This document shows, piece after piece, positions 16,668 to 28,519 of a DNA stretch of 54,658 nucleotides (its first letter is position 1; every line of letters starts with the position of its first letter). The notes beneath the pieces are model-generated. The model saw only the letters and a program-made list of their open reading frames with translations. It did no database searches and was not told the DNA's origin. The stretch comes from Burkholderia sp. Ac-20365 (GTDB lineage: Bacteria > Pseudomonadota > Gammaproteobacteria > Burkholderiales > Burkholderiaceae): NCBI RefSeq assembly GCF_017104715.1, contig NZ_JAAGPI010000052.1, forward strand, positions 1-54,658, read 5' to 3'. The position numbers and the translations under genes are program-made.

Positions 16668-19600
16668 CTATTTCAGCCCGAAATCGACCCGCGTGGTCGC
16701 ACCCTTGTCGTCGATACCCGACGCATCGAGCTTGGGCGCCACGATAAACACGCGGCTGCTGTCCACCTTGCCTTCCAGGTACTGCTGCACCGCCTGCGCG
16801 CGCTGTTGCGCGAGATCGCGCAGGCTCGCGTCGCTGACGGGTGCATGCTCGGCGAGCGCGGCCTTCATCTCGTCGTCGGGCAGCGTCTTCGTCAGGCCGA
16901 CGAAGTTGCGTGGCTTCTTGAAGTCCGAGTCCTTGTAGGCCCTGGTCAGATACTTGTCGTATTCCTTGTCGTCGACCTTGATCGTCATCGGGTCGACGCT
17001 CTCGCCGTTGCCCACCACGTCCTTCAGCTTCTGCTGGCGCACCAGCCGGTCGACATACACCGTGCGCAACGCCGGCTGATCGACAGCTGGATCGACGCGG
17101 CCGATGATGTCGAGACGGATCGACGGCTTGTCGTTAAGCACCTTCACGATCGTATCGAGCTTCTTCTGCGACGCATCGGACAGCGTGGACGAACCCGCAT
17201 CGAACTCGACGTAGCCGAGTTCCTCGCCGCTGCCGCCGAACGCGTGCGCGATCAGCGAGAATGGCGCCGTCACCGCCTTTTGCAGCAGATTCAGCACCGC
17301 GTGCCAGATCAGCCCGCCAACGCTGAACTCCGGGTTGGACAACGAACCCGACACCGGAATATCCACGTCGATCTCGCCGCGCGAGTTCTTCAGCAGCGAA
17401 ATGGCGAGCTTCACCGGCAGCTTCGTCGCCGTGTCGTTGTCGACGTGATCGCCGAACGTGAGCTGGTCGATGAAGATATGGTTGTTCGCCGTCAGCTGGT
17501 CGTTCGCCAGTTGATAGTGCAGATCGACGTTCAGCTTGCCCTTCGTGATCGGATAGCCTGCGTACTTCGCCGAATACGGCGTCAGATTGGTCAATTCGAT
17601 GCCGTGCGCCGTCGCCGTCAGATCGAGCGCAGGCTTGGCGATCAGCGGATTGACCGAGCCGCGGATCGTGATCGGCCCGTTGGCCGCGAGCTTCGCGGAG
17701 ACATCGACGGGCGCCGACTGCTTCGACTCCGTGCCGAACGCGCCGATCGTCCCCTGAATCGCGATCAGGTTCGCCGTGTAATTCGGCTTGATGAAGTTGT
17801 CGGTGTACGTGACGCGGCCGTTCTGCAGCACCAGTTGCCCGAAGTGCAGACGCACCGGGCTTTGCGGCGGCGTGGCCGCCGTCACGGTCGCGTTCGCACC
17901 CGACGCAGCGGGAGCGGGTGCCGCCGCTTGCGCTTCAGACGCAGCGGGCGCGCCGAGCGGAATCGGCTCCTTGCCCTTGCTGCTCTGGTCGCGCGTGAGC
18001 GACTGCGGTGCGCCCGTTTCATGCGCGACCACGTCTTTCAGGTTCAGCTTGCCTTGCGCGTCGAGCAGCACGCGGCCGTAGAAGTTCGCGAACGTGACCT
18101 TGGCCGCGTCCACATCGGTGCCGCCGCGCTCGTCGTAGTTCGCCTTGATACCCGTCAGCGCAAGCGAGCGCCAGCCGGCGAACGGGTCCGAGGTCGCCTT
18201 GTCGATCATCCGCACATCGACGATCGCCGCGTCGCCGCGATACGTCGCGTGCATGCCTTTCGATTTGTCGCCCTGCACGAAGGTCACGTCGCCGTTCGCG
18301 TTCAGCAGCGCGCTCGCGATCGTCGCATTGAGCTTGCTGCCGAAGTACGGCTCGAGCGCCGCGGCATCCAGCCGGTTCGCGTCGATTTTCATTGCGAGCT
18401 TGAGCGGCGTCGCCGTCACATCGCCCTTCACGCCGAGCGTGCCTTTGCCGTTGACGGTTGCCTGCAACGCGACGGGCAGCGCGCGGCTCAGGTCGTCGCT
18501 GACGTTCTGCACGTTCAGTTGCAGCGGCTTGATCGCGAGCTTGACGGGGTGCGGGGTCGTGTTGTCGGTGAAGGTTGCCGCGCCGTCCTTCAGGTTCAGT
18601 GCGCCAATGCTGTAATGCCACGCTGGCCCTTCCTCGGTCGCCTTCTTGGCCGCGTGAATGACGGTGCGCTCGTGGACTTCCGCGTGCGGCGGCCCGGCGA
18701 GCGCGGCGAGATCGATGGTGCCGTCTTTCAGGCGCTGTGCGTCCAACGAAAGGCCCGTGACGTCGACCGAGTCGAGTTCCGCCTTGCGCGCCGTCAGATC
18801 GACGCGCTTGACGGCCACCTTGCCGTCCGCAATCGCGACAGCCGGCTGCTTCGCGCCCGCCGCCGCTACCTTCAGCGATTGCAGATCAAGCTGGCTCTGG
18901 CCGACCTGCAGATCGACGGGGTCCTTCGACCAGTTCGCCGTCAGGCTGGATTGCACGCTCAGCGTGCCGTCGATCACCTTCGCGGCCGTCAACGTGTCGA
19001 GATACGGCTGCAACACGGGCAGTTGCACCGACTTCAGGTCGATCTTCGCGTCGGCCGTTTTCGCGGCGAGCGACAGATTGCCCGTCACGCCGAGCGCGCC
19101 TTGCGGCTGGTTCTTGACGTTGGTGTTGAGCGAGTAGCGCGCGGGCGTCTTGCCGAGCGTCGAGAAATCGTCGAGCGTCACGGCAAGGTTGTTCAGACCC
19201 GCCGATACGGGCCGCGATGCCGCTTCGTCCTGGACTTCGACCGTGCCGCCCGTTAGCGCGAAGTGCCTGATCTGCAGATCGAGCGGCGGCGCGGCCTTGT
19301 CCGCTTCCGTCTTGCCTGCTTCGGCCGTCGCGCCGCTCGCGCCCGACGCCACCGCCGGTGCGCTTGCAGCCGCAGCGGGCGCGGGCGCGAACGTGCGCTG
19401 CACGCTCAGCACGCCGTTCTTTTCGCGCGCGAGATGCACGGTCGGCGCATCGAGGCTGATGTCGTCGAAACGGTAGATGCTCTTGAGCGGCTCCAGCGTC
19501 TGCGCGGCCACATGCAGCGAACGGGCGGCGAAGAACGGCGCCTTGTTTTCATCGAGCACGTCGATATCGGCGAGATCCGTCGTGCCCGTGATGCGCAGCG

Positions 19601-20447
19601 TCGGCGCGTCGTTCGTCACGACGAAACTCACTTTCAGATCGCTCGACAGCTTGCCTGCCTGTACCGTGACGGGCAGTTTGGTCGGCGAATACGACAGCAG
19701 CTTCGGCACGTCGAGCCCGTCGAAACGCAGCGACACTTCGGATTCGCGCGATGCAGCAAAAGGCTTGGTGCGCCCGTCGATGGCAAGCGGGCTGCCGTCG
19801 ATACGCGCGCGCAGCAGCGGTTCGACGAAGATATCGGTCTTCGACGGCAGCGTTGCGATAAACGGAATGCCGAGCCGCCATTGATCGACGATATGCGTGA
19901 CGCCGAGCAGACGGTCGTCGAACGTGATCTTGCCGTTCTCGATGCGGATGTTCGAGACCGAGAACTGCGCGGGCTTGCTGTCGGGTTTGGCCGGCTGCTT
20001 TGAGAATTTCTCGATCAGATCGCTGAAGTTGAAACGCTGCGCGTCGTAGCGAACGATCGTGAAGCGCGGCGAATCGAGATGTACTTCATCGACGATCGGC
20101 GCGAGCCGGAAAATCGAACTCCACGAAGTACGGACGATCAGCCGCTCGATATCGACGAAATCGCCCTGGCCGCCGCGCTCGCCGATATGCACGCGATCGG
20201 CTTCGAAATTGAGCGTGTAGGGATTGAGCGCGATGCGGCCGATGCTGGCCGGTCGATCCAGTTGCTGACTCAACTGCTGTTCAGCGATATGGCGGATCAG
20301 CGGCGGCGCAGCGAAGAAGCCGAGCAGTCCGAACAGGACCACCACGACAAACAGGATGAGAACGATGCGTCTTGCGCGCCGTCCTTGCGCGACTTCGCGG
20401 ACGGTCTGAAAGGATGAAGCGAGTGATGCTTTGGTCGGGCTTGCCAT
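16668..20447 (-). CDS. Very large DUF748 (AsmA/TamB-like) protein
   Basis: A 1259-residue protein with one N-terminal membrane helix (about residues 27-50, after a basic RRARR stretch), so most of it lies in the periplasm. It is built from repeated beta-rich modules (L-NG-V-y-D type motifs such as LVLQNGRVTYTDN and LNLKDGAATFTDN) typical of the DUF748/AsmA superfamily. Low-complexity Ala/Pro linkers lie near 360-385 and 850-885. The C-terminal 150 residues (VEFDAGSSTLSDASQKKLDTI, LRDLAQQRAQAVQQYL) resemble an OmpA-like domain. AsmA-like proteins are thought to move or organise phospholipids at the envelope. Its own role is unknown. Confidence 0.85.
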   Translation of the reverse strand: MASPTKASLASSFQTVREVAQGRRARRIVLILFVVVVLFGLLGFFAAPPLIRHIAEQQLSQQLDRPASIGRIALNPYTLNFEADRVHIGERGGQGDFVDIERLIVRTSWSSIFRLAPIVDEVHLDSPRFTIVRYDAQRFNFSDLIEKFSKQPAKPDSKPAQFSVSNIRIENGKITFDDRLLGVTHIVDQWRLGIPFIATLPSKTDIFVEPLLRARIDGSPLAIDGRTKPFAASRESEVSLRFDGLDVPKLLSYSPTKLPVTVQAGKLSSDLKVSFVVTNDAPTLRITGTTDLADIDVLDENKAPFFAARSLHVAAQTLEPLKSIYRFDDISLDAPTVHLAREKNGVLSVQRTFAPAPAAAASAPAVASGASGATAEAGKTEADKAAPPLDLQIRHFALTGGTVEVQDEAASRPVSAGLNNLAVTLDDFSTLGKTPARYSLNTNVKNQPQGALGVTGNLSLAAKTADAKIDLKSVQLPVLQPYLDTLTAAKVIDGTLSVQSSLTANWSKDPVDLQVGQSQLDLQSLKVAAAGAKQPAVAIADGKVAVKRVDLTARKAELDSVDVTGLSLDAQRLKDGTIDLAALAGPPHAEVHERTVIHAAKKATEEGPAWHYSIGALNLKDGAATFTDNTTPHPVKLAIKPLQLNVQNVSDDLSRALPVALQATVNGKGTLGVKGDVTATPLKLAMKIDANRLDAAALEPYFGSKLNATIASALLNANGDVTFVQGDKSKGMHATYRGDAAIVDVRMIDKATSDPFAGWRSLALTGIKANYDERGGTDVDAAKVTFANFYGRVLLDAQGKLNLKDVVAHETGAPQSLTRDQSSKGKEPIPLGAPAASEAQAAAPAPAASGANATVTAATPPQSPVRLHFGQLVLQNGRVTYTDNFIKPNYTANLIAIQGTIGAFGTESKQSAPVDVSAKLAANGPITIRGSVNPLIAKPALDLTATAHGIELTNLTPYSAKYAGYPITKGKLNVDLHYQLANDQLTANNHIFIDQLTFGDHVDNDTATKLPVKLAISLLKNSRGEIDVDIPVSGSLSNPEFSVGGLIWHAVLNLLQKAVTAPFSLIAHAFGGSGEELGYVEFDAGSSTLSDASQKKLDTIVKVLNDKPSIRLDIIGRVDPAVDQPALRTVYVDRLVRQQKLKDVVGNGESVDPMTIKVDDKEYDKYLTRAYKDSDFKKPRNFVGLTKTLPDDEMKAALAEHAPVSDASLRDLAQQRAQAVQQYLEGKVDSSRVFIVAPKLDASGIDDKGATTRVDFGLK

Positions 20448-20620
20448 GCTCGGTCGCGGGTAGGGCGGCGGCGCAAAGCTCGCCGCGATGACGAAGATCC
20501 AGCTTGCCCGAAGTATACGTCGTGTACTTCACGCAAACCATCAAATGTCATGAGAATGACGAACGTTGCAGGCAAATAAAGGTGAGAAAGTGTAAGCGGC
20601 CCGATTTCAGTTGCAAAGTT

Positions 20621-20645
20621 GTGTCCGCCGTCATGCGGCGGACAC
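20621..20645 (-). terminator. GC-rich hairpin after the DUF1254 gene, possible terminator
   Basis: GTGTCCGCCG (20621-20630), loop TCATG, CGGCGGACAC (20636-20645) form a perfect 10-bp stem. It begins nine bases after the stop codon at 20655 of the minus-strand gene. On that strand it is followed by AACTTT rather than a run of T, so it may protect the 3' end or work weakly as a terminator. Confidence 0.55.
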
Positions 20646-20654
20646 CTCCTGCAA

Positions 20655-22070
20655 CTATTGACGCACGACGGCGGGCGGTTGCCAGGTGCCGTCGCTGGCT
20701 TCGGGCTTCGGCGCGTAGAGGCGCAGAACGAGCTGGAAATCGCCGCGCGGCGCGGGCAGCCAGTTGGTCGCCTTGCGCGGTTTGGCCGCCGACACCGTCA
20801 CGTCGATCGAACCGTCGCGGTTGCGCCGCACGCCCGACTTGTCCCCGACGGATGCCCGCGCCGGCGTGCTGTCGCCGAGCGCGCCGTCCTTCGTGTAGGC
20901 CGTGACCGACCAGAAGCCGCGCACGGGCGGCACCTGGTTCGGCTCGAAGTGCATCACGTAGCGGTTCGCGCCGTTCAGCGCGTGGCCGTCGCTGTCGAGC
21001 GCGACGCTGCCGCGCACTTCGTCGTCCTTCGTGCCGATGCCCGGCTGGGCGTATGCCGCATAGGCGCGCAGCGCGTAGTCGGGACCGTAGTTGCCGACGC
21101 CGTCGCCGAACCAGCTCCAGCCGTTGGCCGTCAGCATGTTGCTGGGCGGCGTCGCGACGCGTGTGCGGCCATCGGCGAGACCGGTGGCGACCGCGTCGCC
21201 GGCCGACTTGGGCAATACGACGGGTTCGTCCGGTTTCACGCCGAGGTCGGCGAGAAACTTGAGCGCGTGCGGATCGGCGGGCGACGGCGGGTTGTCGGGC
21301 AGCAGTTGCGCGACGCGGTCGAAGAAGCCCTTCGCGTCGAGCGCGGCGACCTGCTCGGCGGGCGTGCCTGAGGCGCTTGCGTCAGCGGGCATGTTGCGCG
21401 GCGCAACCGCTGCAGCCGATGCATCGCCTGTGTAGACGGACAGCGGCACGACGCGAATGCCGCGCTGCAACTTGCGCACGGCCGTCAGATCGCGACCGCC
21501 ATTCGACTGGATGCGCACATCGAGCCGGATGTTGCGTGTGGGCGCGTCGATACGCTTGACGTTCCTGGGCAGATCGCCCTTCCAGTCGGGCTTCGCGAAC
21601 GCCACCGCTTGTGCCTTGATGCCCGACGCACGCGCCGTGGCTTGCGAGCCGGTCGACCACAGCACGTTGGTCCACATGTCGAGCGCGCGGGCATCCATAT
21701 AGCGGCCGGCCGATGCGGGCAGCGACACGATCACGGGTTCGTCGCCGACATCGAGCCACGCGGTCGAATCGAGCGTGTCGATGCCGGGCGTCGGCGGATT
21801 GTGCGCACCGACGGGCGGCAGCGCGGACGCGTGACGCAGCGTGTTGACGGGCGCCTGGCCGGGGCCGGTGCCGACGGCGGCGTCACGCGATGCGCCCATC
21901 AGCACGAGCGGATACGCGAATACGTAGGACTCGGCGACTTCGTCCTTGATCCAGCCGGTTGGCTTGGGCGTGACGATGGGAGTCGAAGCGCACCCGGAGA
22001 GAAATGCGATGCCTGCGAGCGCGGCGCAGGCCAATTGAAACGGAAACTGTTGTCGGCGATTTTTTATCAT
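20655..22070 (-). CDS. DUF1254/DUF1214 domain lipoprotein
   Basis: A 471-residue lipoprotein (lipobox FLSGC, Cys27). The N-terminal DUF1254 domain (about 45-180: YVFAYPLVLMG, NTLRHA, TLDSTAWLDVGDEPVIVSLPA, MWTNVL) and the C-terminal DUF1214 domain (about 360-465: GANRYVMHFEPNQVPPVRGFWSVTAY, NWLPAPRGDFQLVLRLYAPKPE) are both well formed. The biochemical activity of this pair is unknown. ATG 22070 is chosen since it places the signal peptide at the N-terminus; an in-frame start at 22172 adds 34 polar residues. It is monocistronic, with a hairpin after its stop. Confidence 0.88.
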   Translation of the reverse strand: MIKNRRQQFPFQLACAALAGIAFLSGCASTPIVTPKPTGWIKDEVAESYVFAYPLVLMGASRDAAVGTGPGQAPVNTLRHASALPPVGAHNPPTPGIDTLDSTAWLDVGDEPVIVSLPASAGRYMDARALDMWTNVLWSTGSQATARASGIKAQAVAFAKPDWKGDLPRNVKRIDAPTRNIRLDVRIQSNGGRDLTAVRKLQRGIRVVPLSVYTGDASAAAVAPRNMPADASASGTPAEQVAALDAKGFFDRVAQLLPDNPPSPADPHALKFLADLGVKPDEPVVLPKSAGDAVATGLADGRTRVATPPSNMLTANGWSWFGDGVGNYGPDYALRAYAAYAQPGIGTKDDEVRGSVALDSDGHALNGANRYVMHFEPNQVPPVRGFWSVTAYTKDGALGDSTPARASVGDKSGVRRNRDGSIDVTVSAAKPRKATNWLPAPRGDFQLVLRLYAPKPEASDGTWQPPAVVRQ

Positions 22071-22279
22071 TCGATGAACCGCGGTCCTGGATGTCACTTT
22101 TGACTTTGAGCCAGGACTGGCCCGATCCGCCGAGCCCCCGCTCGCAACGGACTTGCCGACGTGTCCTGACATTCCTTTTCTGACATCGGGTTTTAACTTA
22201 TCCGCGGCGCGGCGGCAAGCGATTGTGAGTGTTGGTGGTGGTTTTGATTGCCTTCGGCAGGTTTGGTGTTGTTTGTTCG

Positions 22280-22356
22280 TTTTTTCTGGTTTTTTTGGGT
22301 TTTTGTTTTTGGGGTTTTAGGTTCGGTTTTGGTTCTGGTTTTGGTTTTGGTTTGGC
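22280..22356 (+). repeat. G/T-rich tract flanking repeat copy B
   Basis: A run of irregular TTTTGG / TTTGG units ending directly before the end box of copy B. Equivalent tracts, A/C-rich on the opposite side, flank the outer ends of other copies (for example 128-167 and 52498-52537), so they appear to belong to the element or to its preferred insertion sites. Confidence 0.6.
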
Positions 22357-22361
22357 TTGTT

Positions 22362-23016
22362 GCTGGCATCCGCGTTTTGGTATCGGTGCTTCACGCGTTG
22401 CCCCTGTGCCGGGGCGGCACTTACTTTCTTTGCCGCCGCAAAGAAAGTAAGCAAAGAAAGCGGGCTAACACCGCCAGCCCTTGTTCTTGCCTGAGGGCCC
22501 CCAACGGTTCTTATCGTTCACACAGCAACTTCTCAGTGCACGCCCGTTGCCAGCGCTTCGAATAATCGCCTCACCCACTTCAATCACCCATAGCGCAGCC
22601 AGCGGCAGCGAACGGTATGTGCCGCCCAGGTGGCAAACTGTGTGTAGGTCGTAGTGGTTCACACGTCATCGCTCTTACGACACCGACCTTGCTTTCCAGT
22701 CCGGAGTGATACGTGTATGGTGCGAAATCCTACACACAGTTTGCCGCTATGGAACGCGGGCGATTTGACCGCGCATGCGGCGACGCGGGTGTATGAGGCG
22801 GGTGATGAGCCAATTCGAAGCGTTGGCAGCGGGCGTCGAGAAAGAGCGATGCCGCGAACAGGACGGGACCGTTGGGGGCCCGTGGGCAAAGGTCAAGAGT
22901 TAGCGGTGTTCAGCGGCTTTCTTTTGCCTACTTTTCTTTGCCGCGGCAAAGAAAAGTAGGTGCCGCCCCGCACAGGGGCAACGCCTGAAGCGGGCAAGAC
23001 AAACCGCGGATGCCAT
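22362..23016 (+). repeat. Dispersed 655-bp inverted repeat, copy B
   Basis: The end box GCTGGCATCCGCG is at 22362-22374 and its inverse, slightly changed, at 23004-23016. The left arm has the type-1 palindrome (22421-22450; arms TTACTTTCTTTGC). The right arm has the type-2 palindrome (22927-22960; two perfect 17-base halves, CCTACTTTTCTTTGCCG and inverse). The centre holds GGCAAACTGTGTGTAGG (22632-22648) and its exact inverse (22729-22745). It lies between divergent genes, so it is upstream of both, and its right end is only about 60 bases from the start codon of the PaiB-like gene. This is the most diverged of the complete copies by eye. Confidence 0.9.
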
Positions 23017-23078
23017 CAAAAACACAAGCAAACCACCCCAGCTTCGCAGACAGAAACACAAAGCAAAAGGACCAGGCA

Positions 23079-23723
23079 ATGTACATCCCAACTCATTTCG
23101 AAGAAACCAACCCCGACCCGTTGCGAAAGCTGATCGCAGATCACCCGCTAGGAGCAATGGTGACGCTCAGCCCGACCGGGCTGGACGCCAACCACATCCC
23201 CTTCGAATTCGATGCAACCAAAGGCCCGCACGGCACACTCCGTGCCCACGTAGCCCGCGCCAACCCGGTCTGGCAGGAAGCCGCGCAAAACCCCGATACC
23301 CTCGTGATCTTCCAGGGCCCGACCGCCTACATCTCCCCCAACTGGTATCCCAGCAAGCACGACGCGCATCGCCAGGTCCCGACCTACAACTATATGGTCG
23401 TGCACGCGCACGGCCGCATCGCCGTCCACGACGACGAAACCTTCGTCCGCGGACTCGTCGCGCGCCTCACCCGCAAGATGGAAGCCGGCGAACCCGTGCC
23501 GTGGAAAATGGGCGACGCGCCCGCCGACTTCATCTCCCAGATGCTGGGCGCTATCGTCGGCATCGAAATCGAACTGACGAAGCTGACGGGTAAATGGAAA
23601 CTCGGCCAGAACAAGGCATCGGTGGACCGGCGCGGCGCCGCCAGCGCACTCGCCGAACGCGGCAGCGACGCACAACGCGCAGTGTCGGACGCCATGCTCG
23701 CCGCGCCGCCCGCGCTCGACTAG
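23079..23723 (+). CDS. PaiB-family FMN-binding protein
   Basis: A 214-residue protein of the PaiB / FMN-binding negative transcriptional regulator family: MYIPTHFEE start, LGAMVTLSPTGLDANHIPFEF, FQGPTAYISPNWYPSK and PTYNYMVVHAHG are all family hallmarks of a split-barrel flavin fold. Family members are described as repressors of sporulation and protease genes in Bacillus, but in proteobacteria the role is unclear and flavin or heme binding may be the main property. ATG 23079 follows AAAGGACC. Its promoter must lie in or beyond repeat copy B, which ends about 60 bases upstream. Confidence 0.87.
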   Translation: MYIPTHFEETNPDPLRKLIADHPLGAMVTLSPTGLDANHIPFEFDATKGPHGTLRAHVARANPVWQEAAQNPDTLVIFQGPTAYISPNWYPSKHDAHRQVPTYNYMVVHAHGRIAVHDDETFVRGLVARLTRKMEAGEPVPWKMGDAPADFISQMLGAIVGIEIELTKLTGKWKLGQNKASVDRRGAASALAERGSDAQRAVSDAMLAAPPALD

Positions 23724-23776
23724 CCACCTTTCTACGCCCGCTTCAGCACGTCATCGGGCAAATCCGAAAAAGCCCC

Positions 23777-23807
23777 TTGACCTTCCCATCATGGGAAGGT
23801 CGATACT
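23777..23807 (+). promoter_or_regulatory. CueR-type copper-responsive promoter of copA
   Basis: TTGACC (23777-23782) and GATACT (23802-23807) are separated by 19 bases, the over-long spacer of MerR-family promoters. Within it lies a perfect palindrome, GACCTTCCCAT and its inverse around one central C (23779-23801). ACCTTCC with GGAAGGT is the CueR half-site consensus. It is 44 bases before the copA start codon. No cueR gene is in the window. Confidence 0.88.
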
Positions 23808-23850
23808 GGTTCCAACGATGCGCTAACGCGCAAACTGGAGCCTCGCAGTC

Positions 23851-26358
<2,508 letters not shown>

Positions 26359-26502
26359 TCTGAATCACCCTTCTACCTTTCAAAATTAAAGGAAAACGTT
26401 TGGTGTGCCGTTAACGGGTTTCATAGCTGCCTCTCCGCGTCGCGCGCCGTCCTGGCGCGTGACGCATCGTTGCAGCTTCACCTCCGTTACCTGCAAAACA
26501 CC

Positions 26503-28473
26503 ATGGATATCCTTTCATTGCGCCGCGCCAGCGTCGGCGCCAGGCTCGCCATGCTTTCGTGCGCGCTGGTGGCCGCCATTTTTGCCGCGTTCACGTTCGC
26601 GGTGACCCGCACGGCCGGCGCGCAGATCAGCGATCAGGTGCTGGCGCGCATCACCGAGAAAGACCGTTCGATTGCCGCGATGATCTCGCTGTTCGACAAG
26701 GCGCTCACGGCCGAAGTCGGCCGCTCGATGACGCTCTTCGCGAGCTTCCTGCCCGCCGGCTATGCGCTCGACGAGACGCAGAAGATCGACGTCAACGGCA
26801 CACCGACGCCCGTCATCAAGGCCGGCGACAAGGTGCTGAACAACGATTTCTCGATCCCCGACCAGTTCCTCGCGCAAAGCGGCGCGATCGCGACGATCTT
26901 CGCGCGTACCGGCGACGACTTCGTGCGCGTCACGACTTCGCTGAAAAAGCAGGACGGCGCGCGCGCGATCGGCACGATGCTCGATCGCAAGGGCCCGGCC
27001 TACGGCCCCGTCGCCGCCAACAAGACCTTCACCGGGCTCGCGACGCTGTTCGGCAAGCGCTACATCACCCAATACCGGCCGATCACCGATGCGAGCGGCA
27101 AGGTGATCGGCGCGCTCTTCGTCGGTGTCGACGTGGATGCGCAGATCAAGTCGGTTGAAGACGGCATCCGTCAGCTGAAGATCGGCGATACGGGCTATTA
27201 CTTCGTGCTGAACGCGTCGAACGGCGCGGAGCGCGGCAAGCTGCTGGTGCACCCGGCCGCGGCCGGCCAGATGGGCGAAGAGAACGCTGCGCCGTACAAG
27301 GCCATGCTCGACCAGAAGGACGGCCAGATCGAATATTCGAGCGCGGAAACGGCGCTTGGTGAAACGGGCGCGCAGGACAAGTTCGTATCGTTCGTCACGG
27401 TGCCGGAGTGGAGCTGGCTGGTCGGCGGCGTCGCGAAGCGCGACGAAGTGATGGCCGACGTCATCTCGACGCGCAACCGCTTCATCCTGATCGGCTTCGT
27501 GCTGGTCGGCGTGTTCGCCGTGGTGTTCCTGATCGCGGTGCGCCGCCTCGTGTCGCGTCCGCTCGACGAAGCGGCGAAGGCGTCGGAGCGCTTTGCAGCG
27601 GGCGATCTGAGCGTGCGCGTATCGGCGAATCACGAACGGCGCGCCGATGAAATCGGCCGTCTGATGCAGGCCATCGACGGCATCGGCGAAGGTCTCGCGC
27701 GCATCGTCACGCAGGTGCGCAGCGCGTCGGCGGACATGACCGAGGGCACGGCGCAGATCGCGGCGAGCAGCGGCGAGATCGCATCGCGGATCGGCACGCA
27801 GGCCGCGAGCCTCGAAGAAACGGCGGCGAGCATGCAGGAGATCACGTCGACGGTGCAGCAGAACGCGGGCCACGCGGCGCAGGCGAACACGCTGGTGTCG
27901 AGCGCATCGGAAGCGGCGCTCGACGGCGGCCGCGCGGTCGAGCGCGTCGTGTCGACGATGGGCGAGATCAGCCAGTCGTCGAAGAAGATTGCCGACATCA
28001 CGACCGTGATCGAAGGCATTGCATTCCAGACCAACATCCTCGCGCTGAACGCGGCCGTCGAGGCGGCGCGCGCGGGCGAGCATGGCAAGGGCTTTGCGGT
28101 GGTCGCATCGGAAGTGCGGGCGCTTGCACAGCGCAGCGCGGCGGCGGCGAAGGAGATTGAAGCGGTGATTGCCGAGTCGACGGCGACGGTGTCTAGCGGG
28201 TTCCGCATTGCGGAGGAGGCCAGTACGACGATGCAATCGATTGTCGACCGGGTGGGACAGGTGCAGACGATTATTGGCGAGATCAGCGTGGCGTCGAAGG
28301 AGCAGTCGAGTGGGATCGAGCAGGTTAACACTGCCGTGACGCAGATTGGGGAAGTGACTCAACAGAATGCGGCGCTCGTCAGTGATGCCGAGCAGGCTAC
28401 CGCGGATCTGAGCGCTCAGGCTGATAAGCTGGCTGAGGTTGTTGCGGTGTTTAAGCTTGGAGGACGGAGTTAG
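26503..28473 (+). CDS. Methyl-accepting chemotaxis protein with Cache sensor domain
   Basis: A 656-residue chemoreceptor. The first membrane helix is at about residues 16-38; a large periplasmic Cache_3-Cache_2-type sensor region (about 40-325) includes GTMLDRKGPAYGPV, ITQYRPITDASGKVIGALFVGVD and the YYFVLN segment. The second helix is near 332-355, then a HAMP domain and a cytoplasmic signalling domain with the hairpin-tip motif IEGIAFQTNILALNAAVEAARAG. It should pass small-molecule signals to CheA/CheW. ATG 26503 is preferred, though no strong ribosome-binding site is seen. Repeat copy C begins soon after the stop. Confidence 0.92.
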   Translation: MDILSLRRASVGARLAMLSCALVAAIFAAFTFAVTRTAGAQISDQVLARITEKDRSIAAMISLFDKALTAEVGRSMTLFASFLPAGYALDETQKIDVNGTPTPVIKAGDKVLNNDFSIPDQFLAQSGAIATIFARTGDDFVRVTTSLKKQDGARAIGTMLDRKGPAYGPVAANKTFTGLATLFGKRYITQYRPITDASGKVIGALFVGVDVDAQIKSVEDGIRQLKIGDTGYYFVLNASNGAERGKLLVHPAAAGQMGEENAAPYKAMLDQKDGQIEYSSAETALGETGAQDKFVSFVTVPEWSWLVGGVAKRDEVMADVISTRNRFILIGFVLVGVFAVVFLIAVRRLVSRPLDEAAKASERFAAGDLSVRVSANHERRADEIGRLMQAIDGIGEGLARIVTQVRSASADMTEGTAQIAASSGEIASRIGTQAASLEETAASMQEITSTVQQNAGHAAQANTLVSSASEAALDGGRAVERVVSTMGEISQSSKKIADITTVIEGIAFQTNILALNAAVEAARAGEHGKGFAVVASEVRALAQRSAAAAKEIEAVIAESTATVSSGFRIAEEASTTMQSIVDRVGQVQTIIGEISVASKEQSSGIEQVNTAVTQIGEVTQQNAALVSDAEQATADLSAQADKLAEVVAVFKLGGRS

Positions 28474-28519
28474 AGGGGGGGGGGTTGTCTGCGACGCTTG
28501 GGTGGTTTTGGGCTTTTGC

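Noticed and set aside
16632..19256. An 874-codon open frame antisense to the DUF748 gene
   Set aside because: Its product is rich in Arg and Val without any domain and is the mirror of strong third-position GC bias in the real gene on the other strand.
22280..22356. Telomere-like or strong G-quadruplex sequence in the TTTTGG tract
   Set aside because: G-runs are mostly of two, irregularly spaced, and the chromosome context gives no sign of a linear end.
22362..23016. Insertion sequence with a transposase
   Set aside because: The element has no open frame of adequate size or any transposase motif; it could at most be non-autonomous.
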